Of a stretch of DNA of 64,000 nucleotides, positions 1 through 13,805 are shown in pieces (position 1 is the stretch's first letter; every line of letters begins with the position of its first letter). Below the pieces are notes generated by a model. It was not told the DNA's origin and made no database searches. It saw nothing but the letters and a program-made list of their open reading frames with translations. Origin of the DNA: Morinoia aosen (lineage: Eukaryota > Arthropoda > Malacostraca > Amphipoda > Talitridae); the NCBI GenBank assembly GCA_030386875.1, contig CM059572.1, positions 37,259,732-37,323,731 on the forward strand. Direction: 5' to 3'. The position numbers were made by a program, and so were the translations under genes.

Positions 1-3000
1 AGTCTTGCCTAGGCGTCATGTAAGGATCGCCTACAATAGCAGCCAATTCTTTTTCGATTGTGTCGAGAGGTCTTGAGGAACCAGAGGAGTTAGAGGCGCC
101 AGGTGTAGTTCCAACATTCTGAGGCACGAGATTAGAATTTGATGCGGACTCGAGGGTGCTTTTAGTGGATGAAATTTTTTCGGAAGATTTGTTTGAAGTA
201 CCATGTAAGCTATCGCTGATAGGAACTTCAGGCATGTTAATTTCATCACTAACACAAGAAGTCTGTGAAGCAACTCGTTCTGCTTCTGGCATTTTGTCGG
301 CTAGACACTCAGAAGTGTTGATATTCTTTGACGCACTCATGGATGTTGATTGCCACAAAGATGCTCGCTGATTTTTTAGTTCTGCCTTCAAAGGTAAACT
401 GACTTTTCTCTGAGTCCCAGAAGTACTATTTTGAACGACTGTGGATTCCACTTCATCAGATATTGTCATAGATCGCTGACTGTCTACAGAGTGATCATTT
501 GTTTTCTTGGCTTCAAGCGGCCGTTTCAGACCTTCTTGAGACAAAGTGTAACTAGGGACTTCAATAAGCATTTCAGTCGATGAGGGAGCGAGGGAAGCTT
601 GCACTCTATCTTTTTTAATTATCAATGGAGCCACTTTACCCGGGGAAAACTCAGGGACAGGGACGCTGGTGGCTTCTATAGAGGTATTGTTTAAATCAGG
701 CAAGGTAGTGGAATCTTGCGGTTTGACATGGAGAATATTTTTAGGAATTTTCAAAATTATTTTCCCTTTCATTGCATCGGAAATCATGGTCACAGGATTT
801 GAGTCTTTGTCGCTGATCGCACGAGGAGCATCGGGAAGTTCAGTCGAAGTAGAATTAGGTTGGGAAACATCTTGTGTGCTTGACTGAGAACCTTCTTTTC
901 GACATAAAACGCTTTCTGACGCACTTGTAGAAGCTTGAAGTGATAAAGTCTGGTTCAAATCAATTTGAGAATGCTTTTTCTTCTTCTTTGGCGATTTTCG
1001 AGATTTCTTACCCCCTGGGCCAAGAAAAGGGGCTGGTTTGTTAGCTTTCCTGACGCTCAAAATTTTGTTTTTATTCACAAGATGAATTTTCAAATCTCCT
1101 CCCTGAATTCTTGCAGGAGTTGTGCCAGGACCGTCGTAACTGATTCTATGGAGAGGCGTGTAAATAGGAGTAAAACTTCCATACGCAGATGAGAAGTGAT
1201 TTGGGGTGGCATTAGGTGTGCTCAGGTAACTGTAGCTTGGATCGTGCGCAGGCGTCCGGATGGAACGTTTTACTAATTTCCTTGACATTTGCAAATGATG
1301 CTTATTGGACTTTTTAGCATTCCTAATCCTGTCTGCCACTGACATGTTTTCAACGTCAGTGTCAAAATTGTCATGATTGACACCAGAAAAAGAATAATCA
1401 TCGGCATCATTAATGCCTAATGGGTCCCGTGGATTTGTCGGAAAAATGGGTTGAACATCATTCTGCAAATCTTCAACATTACTTACAACTGGCTTTTTAC
1501 ATTCAACTGGCTTTTTACTTTCAACTGGCTTTTTACTTTCAACTGGCGCGCCAGATATTTTTTGCTTTTTAGCACTCGGTTCTTCATTTGTGAAGCTATA
1601 CTTGACTCGTGAACCTGACAGAGTTCGTTTGATTGTCATTTTAAGTGGTATGTGAACTGGCAGTTTGAAACCTTCATCCATTGGTTCTGGCGTTGAATTC
1701 ACGCTCAAATCATCAGACGCGCATGTGGCAGAGGAAATTTGAGCTACGACATTCGTTAAATTGCCGTCTTCACGGGCACGTTTTGTTGCTTTTAAACTTT
1801 CAGAAGGGCTAGTAACAACAACGGCAGCTGATGCAACAGCCTGATTACTTTCGGCCGCTATAGGAATAGGATTCAATGCGTTTTTCTTAGGCCTTCCTCT
1901 TTTCTTTTTCACAGGTGATGTTGAAGATGTCACGGAGAGTGCAGAAGGCTTTTCTACTACTTGAGAAATAGACAGAGGTTCCTGAGACACCATATACACT
2001 GGAGGACCCGCTGGTGTAGCAGGCTCGTTATCGAAGAATTTTGCGTACGAAACTTTAGCAGCGCCTCTAGTAGAGCGGGTAGTTCGTGGAGTAAGAGGCG
2101 TAGTCACTTTTCGAATCCCCGTTGTTTCCGATTTCCTGGGTTTTCTAGCCTTAGAATTAGGATTCTTCATTTTACGTTTATTGATAGTTGTACTGGTTTT
2201 ACCGGAAATAATTGGCAAATCTTCAGGAAATTCCTTTATGCTGGCTTTTGTTGGAGTTTTCAGAGTCATTTTTAATTCAGGTTTTTGAAATAAGTTACAC
2301 GAACTTGTTTCGTTGTTTCTACTTGTGAGTGGTTCACTGGCAGTCCCACATGTAGAAGGTGTACTTTGTTCAACCATGTCACTATTTTCTTCTTCAGGAG
2401 GTTCAGGGACAGCACAATCAAGGGAAAATGATTTCATCTGTACGGAGGTTTCTGGTACAGTTTCTTTGATGGAAGACATTTCTATTGTTTTGAGAGGACT
2501 TGAATTTTCTGCCCCACAGTCAAAATTACTACCCAAAGGCGAAGGCACTGCGAACATGTTCGGTGGCATACTTACGGTCCTCTCAGACTGAAGATTGCTT
2601 AATGTTGAGGCTGAATGAATCCTTAAGTCTTCACTAGAAGAGATTACCGACTCCTTTACTCCGTTTCCGCAAGTACCACTAGCGGAAAGCGATTCGTTTA
2701 TATGAAGTAAATTAGTTTCTTCGTCAACCTTTTCTTGCAAATGAGAATCAGGAGATTTTGTTCCATCATCGGGCTCATGAGCACAATTGTCGGTATCTCC
2801 TATATCTTTGGGGGACAAAGAAACCTGAGATGTACAGGGAGACGCCGGCCTTGAATCGCACCCTAGCGATTTGCTGCTGTGACTAGAAGTACTATGACGC
2901 CTTCTTCCTAGTATTCGGCTGACCTTGAGATTACATGAAGAATCGACATCACTATCATCATGGGTAAGAATGACATCCTTGGTCAGCATTAATGATAGAG

Positions 3001-6000
3001 ACCCAAGACAAGAATCTTTCTCAAAGTTATTTTGAATTTCAGAGCTGTTCTCCCTTATGTCTGTTTGAGTTGTAGTTAGACGATCTTCGTTGCACTTATG
3101 ACCAAGAAAACCAGTGTCAATCAATGATTCGGGAAAAGTGTCGGATCCTGAATTGTTAGCTGACTCTTTATTTGCAGGACAAGACTTTGAAAAAGGAGGA
3201 ACACCAGAAATTGCAGAAGCATCGATAGATGAAATATCAGAGCTGGGATTCGTTCCAACAACTTGTTCAACTTGCTTTGCAAGTTGAGAATCAGAATTGT
3301 ATGAACTCAGAAAAGTCTGATTTACGGAATTGTAATCTCCACAATCATGGGAGGAAGTTATCACCGAAGAGCATGAAGTGCTTGAAGGAAGCAAAGACAG
3401 TTCGTTTTTGGTCGTCACAGGAAGATGAGGTACACTGATAATTTCACTGGCTGTGGTAACTCCCAACATTGTTTCTTTCGAAGAACCATCGCCAACTATT
3501 TGCTCTTTAGTTCCAGGCATGCAATTAACTGACGACTCAATAGCGAAGTTTTCGCTAATTACACTTCTTTCATTTTGATAGCGAGATAAGGAGTTAATTA
3601 GACTGACCTCGCTATCAACCATCTTAACACCATTTTGATCATTTTCATATGAATTCACAGAAGACGGAACTGGTTTGGAAGATTCACATTGGACTGGAGT
3701 CGAAACTGTAACACTGATAGGTTGCAAGTGAGATTGATTTTCACTCGATTCATTTTCTATACGCAAGTGAGAGGAATCAAACGAGGTAACTGAAAAATCA
3801 TGTCTATCTTGACTGCCTGTATCTTCTGGACTTTTGAAGTACGGAAAATTTTCTTGAAATGACGTGGAATCTGTACAAAAGGACTGGCTTTCAGAACGTT
3901 GCTGATCGACTGATCCTCTCTGATATCGTTTCAAGAATTTTTTCAGTCGGCTTGATTCTTCTGTGTGACCAGGTAACGCTCCTAAACCTTCCTCAGAAAC
4001 AACAGGGCCCAAAACACTATTTTCCAAATTTTTTCCAGGTATTGATGACACTAGAGTAGCGAGTGACTCGGAATTATCTAATTTAGCGTGAGTTAATTGA
4101 GAAACAACTTTCTTTCCCAGCCCTTCCAGGTACGTATTATTCATGGAATTTTCCTTAAGTTTTGGGGACACCAATGGATTTAAGGACGGAATATTGCATT
4201 CAGGATTCGGAAATAGAGGATCCGGTGCATCGTCTACAACATTAATTGGACTATCGTCAGGCGAGACCGATTTATTGAAATTATGACCGACAGAGCCGAA
4301 AGAGCCAGATTCCTTTTCATTCATGACTTGTTTATCCATGATCACAGGAATTTGAAGCCAACTACTACTCGATGGAGGGCACGAAATGACTGATGTACTG
4401 CCACTGTCAGACGAAGGATCTAACTTGCCTGATTGGTTCGGAAGCGATGCATTGAGATTAGAGCCTGAGCTGCTGCTAGTTTGGTTTGATTTTCCGGAGC
4501 TCACACGGTCAAGCTTCTCAAATCCAAGGTCTTTATTAATATTATCCATGAACTGACATGCATCATTAACACTCTGGCGTCGGTTCGCAATACTGCTCTC
4601 ATATGGCACGCTGGAATTAGGCATGAAATTTGCCGAACTGAGATTTTCATTTCGTGGAGACCTAGCATCAGCTTGAGCCGGATGTCGATTAAAAGGTCGA
4701 ACATCTGTTGGTGGTACTAGATGGTCTCTCAAATAAAAGTCTGGCCGAGTAAAATCTGCTGGTGGTTCTGTAGAGTTTTCTGAAGACTTCAACGAGTTGT
4801 AGAATGCGGAATTAATTTCCGAAGAAATGCTGGGAGTTGTTAACTGCTTAGTACCCATCACAAGGGAGAGAGGAGAAGTTTGTGTATTAGTTTCAGGGGA
4901 ACTAGAAACTGGTTTGTTTAAATTACTTTCTGGGAGAACATTCATCTTTCCTGGAATAGCTCCGACAGAACTAACACCAGTTTGAAACGGTAGAGGTGTT
5001 TTTATTGGTCGAGAAATTCCTCCCGGTTTTAAAGCACTAAAATTGGCCATCGCATGGACAGAAACAGGAGGATGATTCGATAAGCTTGGAAAATTTTCAT
5101 TTGGCCTAAAGTTGATTAGATTCTTTTTATAATAAGAAGGATCTTTCCAAGTTGTCTGTGCATCGACGGGGCACGTATTTGTGAACTCTGATTGAGGTAA
5201 AACTTCTCTGCCAATACTCTGGGACAAACAAGAGTTCAAAGGATTTACAGGAAGTTTTGATGACGGATGAGTAACAGCATTTCTTGACAGGGAATCGTCA
5301 ATTGGTCCACGTAAAAGGCGACGTATCGGATGACTGTTTCCATTGTTTGAATTAGTAGGTATCCTTACTTGGGAGGAATGGACCCCAGGCAAACTTGGAC
5401 GGTCAACTGCCAAGATAGGAGTTCCATGTCGACCAGTACTGCTTCCAGGAACATTGGAAAGAGAATGAAATTTTACAGGAGATGGATGGAAATTGTGTCT
5501 CGTAGTAAAAGTACCACTAGTTTGTTTACTTTCAAATCGGAAAGGCGTGTTGCTACCCACTAGTTGGTACGGTTGAGGTATCGCATGGTGTTCGAACACT
5601 TTGTTCACACCCGTCGACTGCATATCTGGTCTTGGAGGATGGCTGAGAATAGGTGTGGACACCCAAGATCGGTTGCCATGCTGCAAAGGTTCTGGAAAGC
5701 CGGGCTGCACAAAAGGCTGTGCTTCATACACGGGATTTGAATAAGTTTTGTGCAGTTCTATCCCAACTTCAAAGCGTTTACGGTCCATATTATTTAATGG
5801 GTGAGGAATACATTCTTGATTCGAGCTACACTGTTCTAGCACAGGCGTAGGAAGCTTTTCAATACACTCGGGACGTAATATTAATTGCTCGTGCCGTGGA
5901 GTGTCTCCTATGTTTTGACACTTAAACGATTCTCTACCATCCTGAATCTGTTTCGTCAAATTTAGTTCATGAAACCCAGACATTCCTAAAGGTGACCGTA

Positions 6001-9000
6001 GATTCGAATTTTCAGGTGATTGCAGATTTAATTCGCGTGACTTGAACATCGCTTCTCTCTGTCTTGCCTCGAATAAACGGCGATGTTCAGCTTCTTGTTG
6101 CATCCGTTGCTCACTTTCGAATCGTTGCCTTTGTTTCTCTTCACTGTTCAGAAATTTTTCTCTTCTCTGCATTTCTTTTCGTCGTTTCTCTAATTCTTCA
6201 AGACGACGCAGCTCCTCACGCTCGTTCTCATGGCGCTGCATCTCAAGTTTCTCCGCTCGTTTTCGTTCTAGAACCGCTTTTTCCTCCAAGAGTTTCTCGT
6301 GCTCGTCTTTTCGTTTTCGTTCTTGTTCAGCTTCAATGGCTCGCTCTCTTAGTAAATTTGCATCGGCTCTCTTCTGTTCAGCAATCCGCTCATTTTCAAG
6401 CATCTGACTACTCTTATGACCTAAATCGAACTCTTCTACTTTTTTCCGTTGTGGAGAAACACCAGTAGTTTTATTTTCAGAAAACACTGGTCGAGGTGAA
6501 CTTTGAACACTTGGCCTCTGACTGGAATGACCCTGAAGAAGAGCGTGCAACTGACTCAAAGGTTGACTTTCATTAGGACTTTGGAAACCTTTACCAGACT
6601 TTCTCTTATCTTCCATATACTTTTTCTCTGCTAACAACAAACGATGAGCTTCTAAACGTTTTAGTTCTTCATCTGACATACCAACAGAATTGGAAGCAGA
6701 CGAAACAACCGGCATCAAATTGGTAACTCCAGTAGCCACTGTAAAATTAGGCGAGCATGAAGGTATTCCAACAAGCTTGTCGTTTGAGGGACCAAAGCCA
6801 TCACGACTGTTCTGAGAAACACCAGCAACTGTGCAAAATGGAGGCCTTAGATATTGGGCATTCACATCGTTCATTCCTGAATTACTTCCAATGGATTTCG
6901 CTATCTCACCAGATTGCAAACAAACACTAGAAACGGCATTCGTAACGCTTCCAACAGGAACTGTTGACACGGCACTGAAAGGTGTAAGAATCCCACTTGA
7001 ATCAGAAGACGAAATGAAAATTTGTTGTGGCAATTTCCCATTCTCATTACCACTGAGAACGTTAGGGGTACTAATTGGAGTAGGCACAGACTTGCACACA
7101 TCAGCGGAAGGAACTTGAGGAGCAAAAATTTCTTCCAGAGTATTATTATGCGAGGTTAAACACACCGCCTCAGTTGGCATGTTTTCGCTCAAACTTGTTG
7201 AATTACTCAATGTGAGAGGAGTGTAAGAAACCGGCTCCGCTGAAATTTTAGGCCTTCTCTGGTGGTTGGTATTCAGTATCGGATCAGGCTTAGGGGCTAG
7301 AAGAGCTTCTTGGAGAAAATTGGTTTTCGGGTGCGTAACAGGAGTCATTTGTTCAAATGGTGCGTTTTGAATAGTAGAAGAAACAGGCGTAAGTTTTGCG
7401 TTCTGCGAATTGGCGGAGATGAATGAATTATTTTCGGGATATCTGATGACGTTTATTTCCAAAGGATTCAAAAATCCTGGTAAAGGATTACCTAAGCCTC
7501 CAATTACAGGAGTACCAACGGAAACACACAAGCCAGGCATGAATTGAGATGTGTTTTTCAGAAAATATTCTGGAGTACCTAAAGGAGGATTTGAAGAATT
7601 ATTAGGTACAGGCGAAGAGATGTTATTGACTACAATGCCTCGGTCATCACATCCGTTGATATTGCTTGTTTGTACGGAAGACCCACATAACAAACGGGAG
7701 CCAGAATCAGTACTTGACACTTGCTGCGAAACTTTTGGTAAATTCACATTAGAATTCGATGTAACCTGTGCTTGTAACACGGTTTCAGGAAGATTAGATG
7801 TGCCAGGAGGCTGAAATTGTACAAATATGGGCTGAGAGCGCGAAATGCAGGGGGCTGAAGGATTGGGATCTACAGAAATTGACACAGGAGCCACGCAAGA
7901 TGAGAGGTCAGGGATTTGTGACTGGCTCAGGAGTACAGATGTTTGTAGCTTAGTTGGTACAGTTTGTACAGCGGCGAGAGAGCCAACAGGTGAATGTGAA
8001 ACTGATAACGGTTGGTGGATCGTATAAGGAGGAATCGCAATCGAGGAACACGGGGCATTTGTACTAGGTGTAACGGAAGATGGCAAAACAAAAGAAGACA
8101 GTGCAACAGCATTTGGGATCACAGAAGAAGGGCACATTGTTTCAGATGGCAGAGAAGAATGATTAAACGAGGGAGCTGATAAACTAAGTGCATTTTCAGT
8201 GGATTGGCGATCCACCCCTGGAGCAACAGGAGAAGTGTTCGAATTGAGTGACAAAGGTGGAGAAGCCTCAACCACAGGAAATGGGTCAGACGGAATTGAA
8301 GGTAAAACAGAACTGATCACTGGAAGAATGGGTGTGACGGAACTAGGAAATGCTGACAGAGTAGTCCTGGACGAAACTGACAGGTTTGTATCAGAAGGTC
8401 CTGATAACTGGTAGTTTGCAGTAAATTCAGTACCCTGGGTACCAACTGAATTATCTGAACTAACGTCAACACCGGTTGAATTTTGCACTGATATTAAATT
8501 TTGTTCGTTGGTAATAACAGTGGCCGAGGTTGGTAAATTACTTAAATCTGGCGTTGCTGGAAGAGAAAATGATGCTCTGGAGTTAGGGGCCGAAGTACTC
8601 TCTAACGAATTCAGAGAAAAACTGGGTACACTGGCTGGTAATTTCATCGATGGATTAATAAAATCAGGTGATGTTTGAACATCAGAAGTAAGACTAACGC
8701 ATGATTCTGATACAGGTAGAGAAAGACATTGAGGTATGTTACTTGAAATAACGCCATCAGGTAAAGAGATGCTCGGGAGAGATATTTGAATCCCATTGGA
8801 GAGTAATTCTACTTTCTCAAGTCCATTATGATGCGGATGATTCTGAGTTTGTGAATCTAAGAAATTCAATGAAGCTGCAGAGTAAACTGACGTTGTAAGA
8901 CCAGTCAACGGCGTTGATCCAGTGGTAGTGTTAATCACAGTCGTAGTGTCCGTAGCACAAGTTTGGCACGAAATTGCTTGAACAGTAGTACGTAAAGAGT

Positions 9001-12000
9001 CATCAGTACCTACAGCTTCAGCATTAGGAGAAGGGGCAATTACGGTTAGAGATTCGGAGTCAAATTCGGAACCATGAAGCCCAGCCGATGCTAACGCTTC
9101 ACTCAGTACAGAAGAAATGGGAGGAGCAGGCGATCTTTCAGATTTTATTTCCGGATCAGATATTTTGGGTTGTTCAGCGTCTAACATGAAATTACCATCA
9201 AGTAGTTCATCAATGCGAGAAAGCGATGAATTATTTTCATTTGGCTCAGTTGGATTGTTCTGATTACCTGAAGCAATCACAACACTGAATTCATTGGGAG
9301 TTTCAGGTGTGTTTGAAACAATAGTCGAATTTGCACAACTAGATGGATTGGAAGTTTCTTTTACCTTCTTCGACTCATCTGTCTCCCACTGATTAAGCTC
9401 ACCACAATTGGAATACGGAGATTCAGCAGGTGGGCTAAATATGGACCTTGTTTTTGTTTCCATTTCCGGAGAGACTTTAGTAACACAAAACTGCGGCATT
9501 TGTAACATGTTTTCTTCTGAAGTAGGCGTGATAGATGCGACAGCAAGAGCAATGCTTTGGGAATTGGGAGATGACGGACGAACTTCGTTAACTTTTGGAG
9601 AACTCGCAGAATCCTTAGGAGGCTGAAATGTCTTGCAGTTGTCACCATCGGCAGTGAGGTGCGCAGGAGTTGAGCCAATTGGACTTACAATACTTTTCGT
9701 GTCCAGGTTAAAAGGTACGATGCAAGAATCTGAACTCCCAGCTTCTGGCTCGTTACGGTTTTTCAAAACTTCTAAATCATACGAATAAAATGGGTTTTTG
9801 ACAGGAGTGGCAGACGTCAGATGAGCAGGAGTTTGCGGAAGAGGGCTCATAATATCGTCCGGGATACACAACCGTTCAGTAAAATCAACTGTACTGAACT
9901 TAGAAGTAACTATCTTACTGTAATCAACTTTAGAATTTTTGTTAGAAATTGAATGAACGGGCGACTTGCCACTGAAGCTTTTAGCCCCCACTGGTCGTAC
10001 TAGTGTTGGAGCAGACGTAGAATTCTCTCTGTCAGGTGTGCTGAAGATTGAATGCATCTCCCTATTAGTTTGAGAAAAGGAACTACTGAGAGAGTTATCT
10101 CGTTTAGGTGTTCGTGGTATAGGACTCATCGGAGTTGGGATAGCGAAATACTGTATGGACGTTTCGGTGTCCACTGACGGCTCAACTGGCATAACTGGAG
10201 CATCACAATCAAACATTGCGTTGGGGGAAGCAGTTGGAGGAACAGGACTAGGGATCTTCAAGTCTCCTACATTTGACTCGGATTCATGAACAGATTTTCT
10301 GCAGCTCAAATGTCGAGGCGTCGCAGGAAAAGGACTCATGAGAGCAGGTACTTCAGTTTGGCTGATGATGCTGGAGCTGATACACTTCTCCTGATATTTA
10401 TAATCCTTTGAGTCAGAACTCAACACGAAATTATTTGCCTCTGACAAATGACTCGGTGTGGGTGGAATAGGACTAAGAAGCTCCGATTTATCTAAGTTTG
10501 TCAGAAAAGTCGAGTAACAATTTTTCCCAGAGGGTAAACGACTCCTAGGAACGTGAGAACTTTTTTCACTACAAACCATTGACTCGTCTCTTAAAGCTGA
10601 AGGAGTTGGAGGTAGAGGACTCATTAAAGAAGAGGTTGATTTACTCAAAAGAAACTTCAAATTTGGCATAGGGTCTTTCTTTGATGTTCGATCAGGTGAC
10701 ATCAATGAATCATATTTTTCACTTGGACTTGTATTATTTTTAACTATTTTTTCATGCGTTGTCGCCGATGTTGAAGTCTTAGTCTTTTTTGTATCTTCTA
10801 AATTATCACTTCGTTGAAAGTCAATGAAAGAAGAACGCCATCTTGAAGCAACATCAACATGAGTTTCTACGTTATCCTGCTCATTAGATTGAGAAATAGA
10901 CTCTTCTTCTCGTAACCTATGAACTGATTCGCCCACATTAGATGTAGTTGTTTGATAGTCAGACTTCCGTTGGACTTTACATTTTTCTTTGCCATCCCTG
11001 TGAGACCGAGTTTCCGTCAATAGTTCATTTCCGATTCGCGAATACGGCTCAGCTTTCTTTAATTTAATGTTCTCAAAGTGCTTCGAATGTTTGAGATTTT
11101 GTTGCTGATATTTGTCATGACCTTTCATTTTTGGGTTATTTCGTTGAGATACTGACTGACGATTTGGTTGTAATAACGGTTCTTTTGGTTCATGTTTTTC
11201 TCTGTGCAGTTCTAATTGTTTTTGTCCAATCACATTTCCGCTAGGCTGTTTAATAAATGACGCTTCTTTCAAATCCTTACCCGATGCTTGTGGTTCTCTT
11301 TGTGTTTTCGTGATGAACTCTTCCGAACCGCGCTTGTGACCATTTTGCGCTCTCTGTGAGTGGCGGTCAGATAATAGGTCATCCGATTCATCAAGCTGAA
11401 AATCTCGGCGATGTGCTTTTTCAGAGCGTTTTCCAACTGAAAAATCATTTTTTTCACTCCGGGCAGCAGGTCGTGCTAATTCAGGTGGCTTGGAAAGTGA
11501 GTTGAATGTCCCACATTTAGAAAATGAATCTTGTCTGCGACAAGGCGCGCGACTTTGTTCCTTACAAGAAGCCCGTAAATTTTCTTCACTTTTGGATTTT
11601 TTATTATGATGGGACACTGAAGGTTTGGAAAGTGCAAAAGAAGATTCGTTACGAGACAACGAGGAAGTGGGCTCTTCGCTATCATCGGACACAAGATCGT
11701 CATCAAAAGATTCACGTTTACTAGATGAAAGCGATGGAGCAACAGATCGTATTTCATGTGAGTCCTTTTCGATTCTTCGATTACGATGTTGAGACACGCT
11801 TTGATCTAGCAACGGTTTCATTGTAGAAGAACTCGAAAACTTTAAGCTCTCATTTCGTTTCGATTCATAGTGTTTGTGCTTTTTCTTAAATTCATTCCTG
11901 TCTAATGTATGATGCACAGATCCATGGGTAGTGCTCACGTCAGGTGAATACTCTTGTGAAAGGTCAGTTACTGTATTTTGAGCTTGGCTAGGTGCATTTG

Positions 12001-13805
12001 ATTTATGTTTCCGGCTGTCACTATTATACTTGATTAATTTCGAACCTTCAGGCTTATCAGGTCTAGAATCAGTGTTATATCTTACTGGCGAATGAGTAAC
12101 CATTGGAAAATTATCCTCTGAATGCTTTGGAGTCCCTTTTTTCTTTCTTTTAGCAATTGAATCAGATTGATTACCTCCATAGTGGTTTCCATCTGACGCA
12201 TGATTTCGATAAGACCTAGGGGAAGACTCTCTCATTGGAGGTTCGTTATTGGATTCCTCGGGAGAAGGGAAAGAATCTCCACCTGGTGTCGTTGGCTTTC
12301 CAAGATCTTCATTAAAGTTTGAGTAAGATAAATCCGGATACAAGGATGATTGCACGACGGGCACGGATGGAGATTCAGGCCTATGAGGAGAAGCTCCCGG
12401 GGTACGCGGTAGTTCGGGAAGATCACTTACATTCGAGTCATTCAGATAACACCTTGAGTCCATTCGTTTGAACGGAGTGCTTGTGTCGTTGCCGAAAGAA
12501 TCTGAGAAGCAATCTAAATTCCTACCTGGAGTTGGAGGCCTGTCTAGATTTGGAAGGTCTACTATTTCTTCAGAAAGCAGTAGTGGCGATCTCTGAGGAG
12601 CTAATGAAGCTTCTGCCAATCCAATGGAATCCGTAACGGAACGAATATTACGACTTGAAGACTCGGGACTACTGTCACTAAAAGATGAAGAGGCGGTATG
12701 AGGAGTAGGAGTACGAGGAACAGTAATACGAGTAGGAGTGCGAGGAGCAGATTTACGAGGAGCAGTAGCCCGCGAAGTAGAAGTGCGCGAAGCAGAACCG
12801 CGTGAAGCAGAAGCCCGCGAAGTAGAAGAGCGCGAAGCAGAACCGCGTGAACTAGAAGCCCGCGAAGCAGAAGTGCGGGGAGCAGTTGTATGAATAGAAG
12901 CAAGAGATGCAGGAAGAACAGGTTCAGAAGTAGCAGAATTGGCATTAATCGTATTTGAAGTAGAGGCAGACGAAGTAGACGTTATTGTAGCAGTATTAGT
13001 AGCAGTAGACGTAGATCCAGGAGCATCAGGGGGAGAATCGTGGCCGAATAATACTTTTATTTTGGCTTTTTGAGCTTCCCTTGCATGTGAAATGTCCTTT
13101 TTACCGTTCCCACCTGCAGTAGGTCTCTGCGCAGCATTGTACTCTCGAGACCTTTCACCACTTGGTCTATTCGCTTCTATTGGGCTATTCCTGCTTGGTC
13201 TATTCGCTTCTACTGGGCTATTCCTGCTTGGTCTATTCACTTCTGAGCTATTCCTGCTTGATCTATTCGTTTCTACTGAGATATTCCTACTTGGTCTATT
13301 CGCTTCTACTGAGCTATTCCTACTTGGTTTATTCACTTCTACTGAGCTATTCCTACTTGGTTTATTCACTTCTACTGAGCTATTCCTACTTGGTCTATTC
13401 ACTTCTACCGAGCTATTCCTACTTGGTCTATTCACTTCTACTGAGCTATTCCTACTTGATCTATTCACTTCTACTAAGCTACTCCCACTTTTTGGTGAAA
13501 TCCTTGGGCCCTTGTTTTTCTTTGTCTCCTTTTCTTTATTCTTATGTTTGCGAGAACGCTTTTTCTTTTTGGAACGTGATGAATTTGAAAGAGATGAACC
13601 CGCTCTATCATCTTGACTACTGATGGAAGCGGGAGATATTGACCTGTCGGCACCATGACACTTGCTCGACCGACTTGTACTCGGAACTGAAAGGGTCGTT
13701 CCACGGCCTCTCTCTGTTCCGGGTGATATGTTAGGGTGCACTTGACTATTACGAATATCTTTGCGAGGGGCTAATCTCAAAACAGAAGACTTCGATGAAT
13801 CAGAC
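1..13805 (-). CDS. REV3L: REV3L exon 12: giant linker exon, open to the left edge
   Basis: Residues 1046 to about 5647. The frame has no stop over 13.8 kb and leaves the window still open. The acceptor is CTCACCTTAG, and its phase completes the codon from exon 11. The composition is Ser/Thr/Pro/Asn/Glu-rich and apparently disordered. Landmarks in protein order: an 11-residue repeat array (about 1153-1261); an Arg-Ala-Ser repeat tract (about 1350-1420); a charged SR/KH region; eight SPxPxTP-type motifs (about 2104-2512); a Val/Ser/Pro-rich tract; a charged helix (about 3500-3640); an AT-hook-like KKKRGRPKK (about 5011); and a Lys cluster SRKSPKKKKKH (about 5310). Human REV3L also has one very large central exon, but of about 4 kb. 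The catalytic core must follow beyond position 1. Confidence 0.92.

Noticed and set aside
6042..6468. Ser/Arg/Phe-rich plus-strand frames
   Set aside because: Antisense shadows of the Glu/Arg-rich helix of REV3L.
13092..13623. Plus-strand open frames of 153-174 codons with repeating LFLLGLF/YSLLLSYSYLV
   Set aside because: They are the antisense of the 33-bp coding repeat of REV3L. The minus-strand frame is continuous with the gene.
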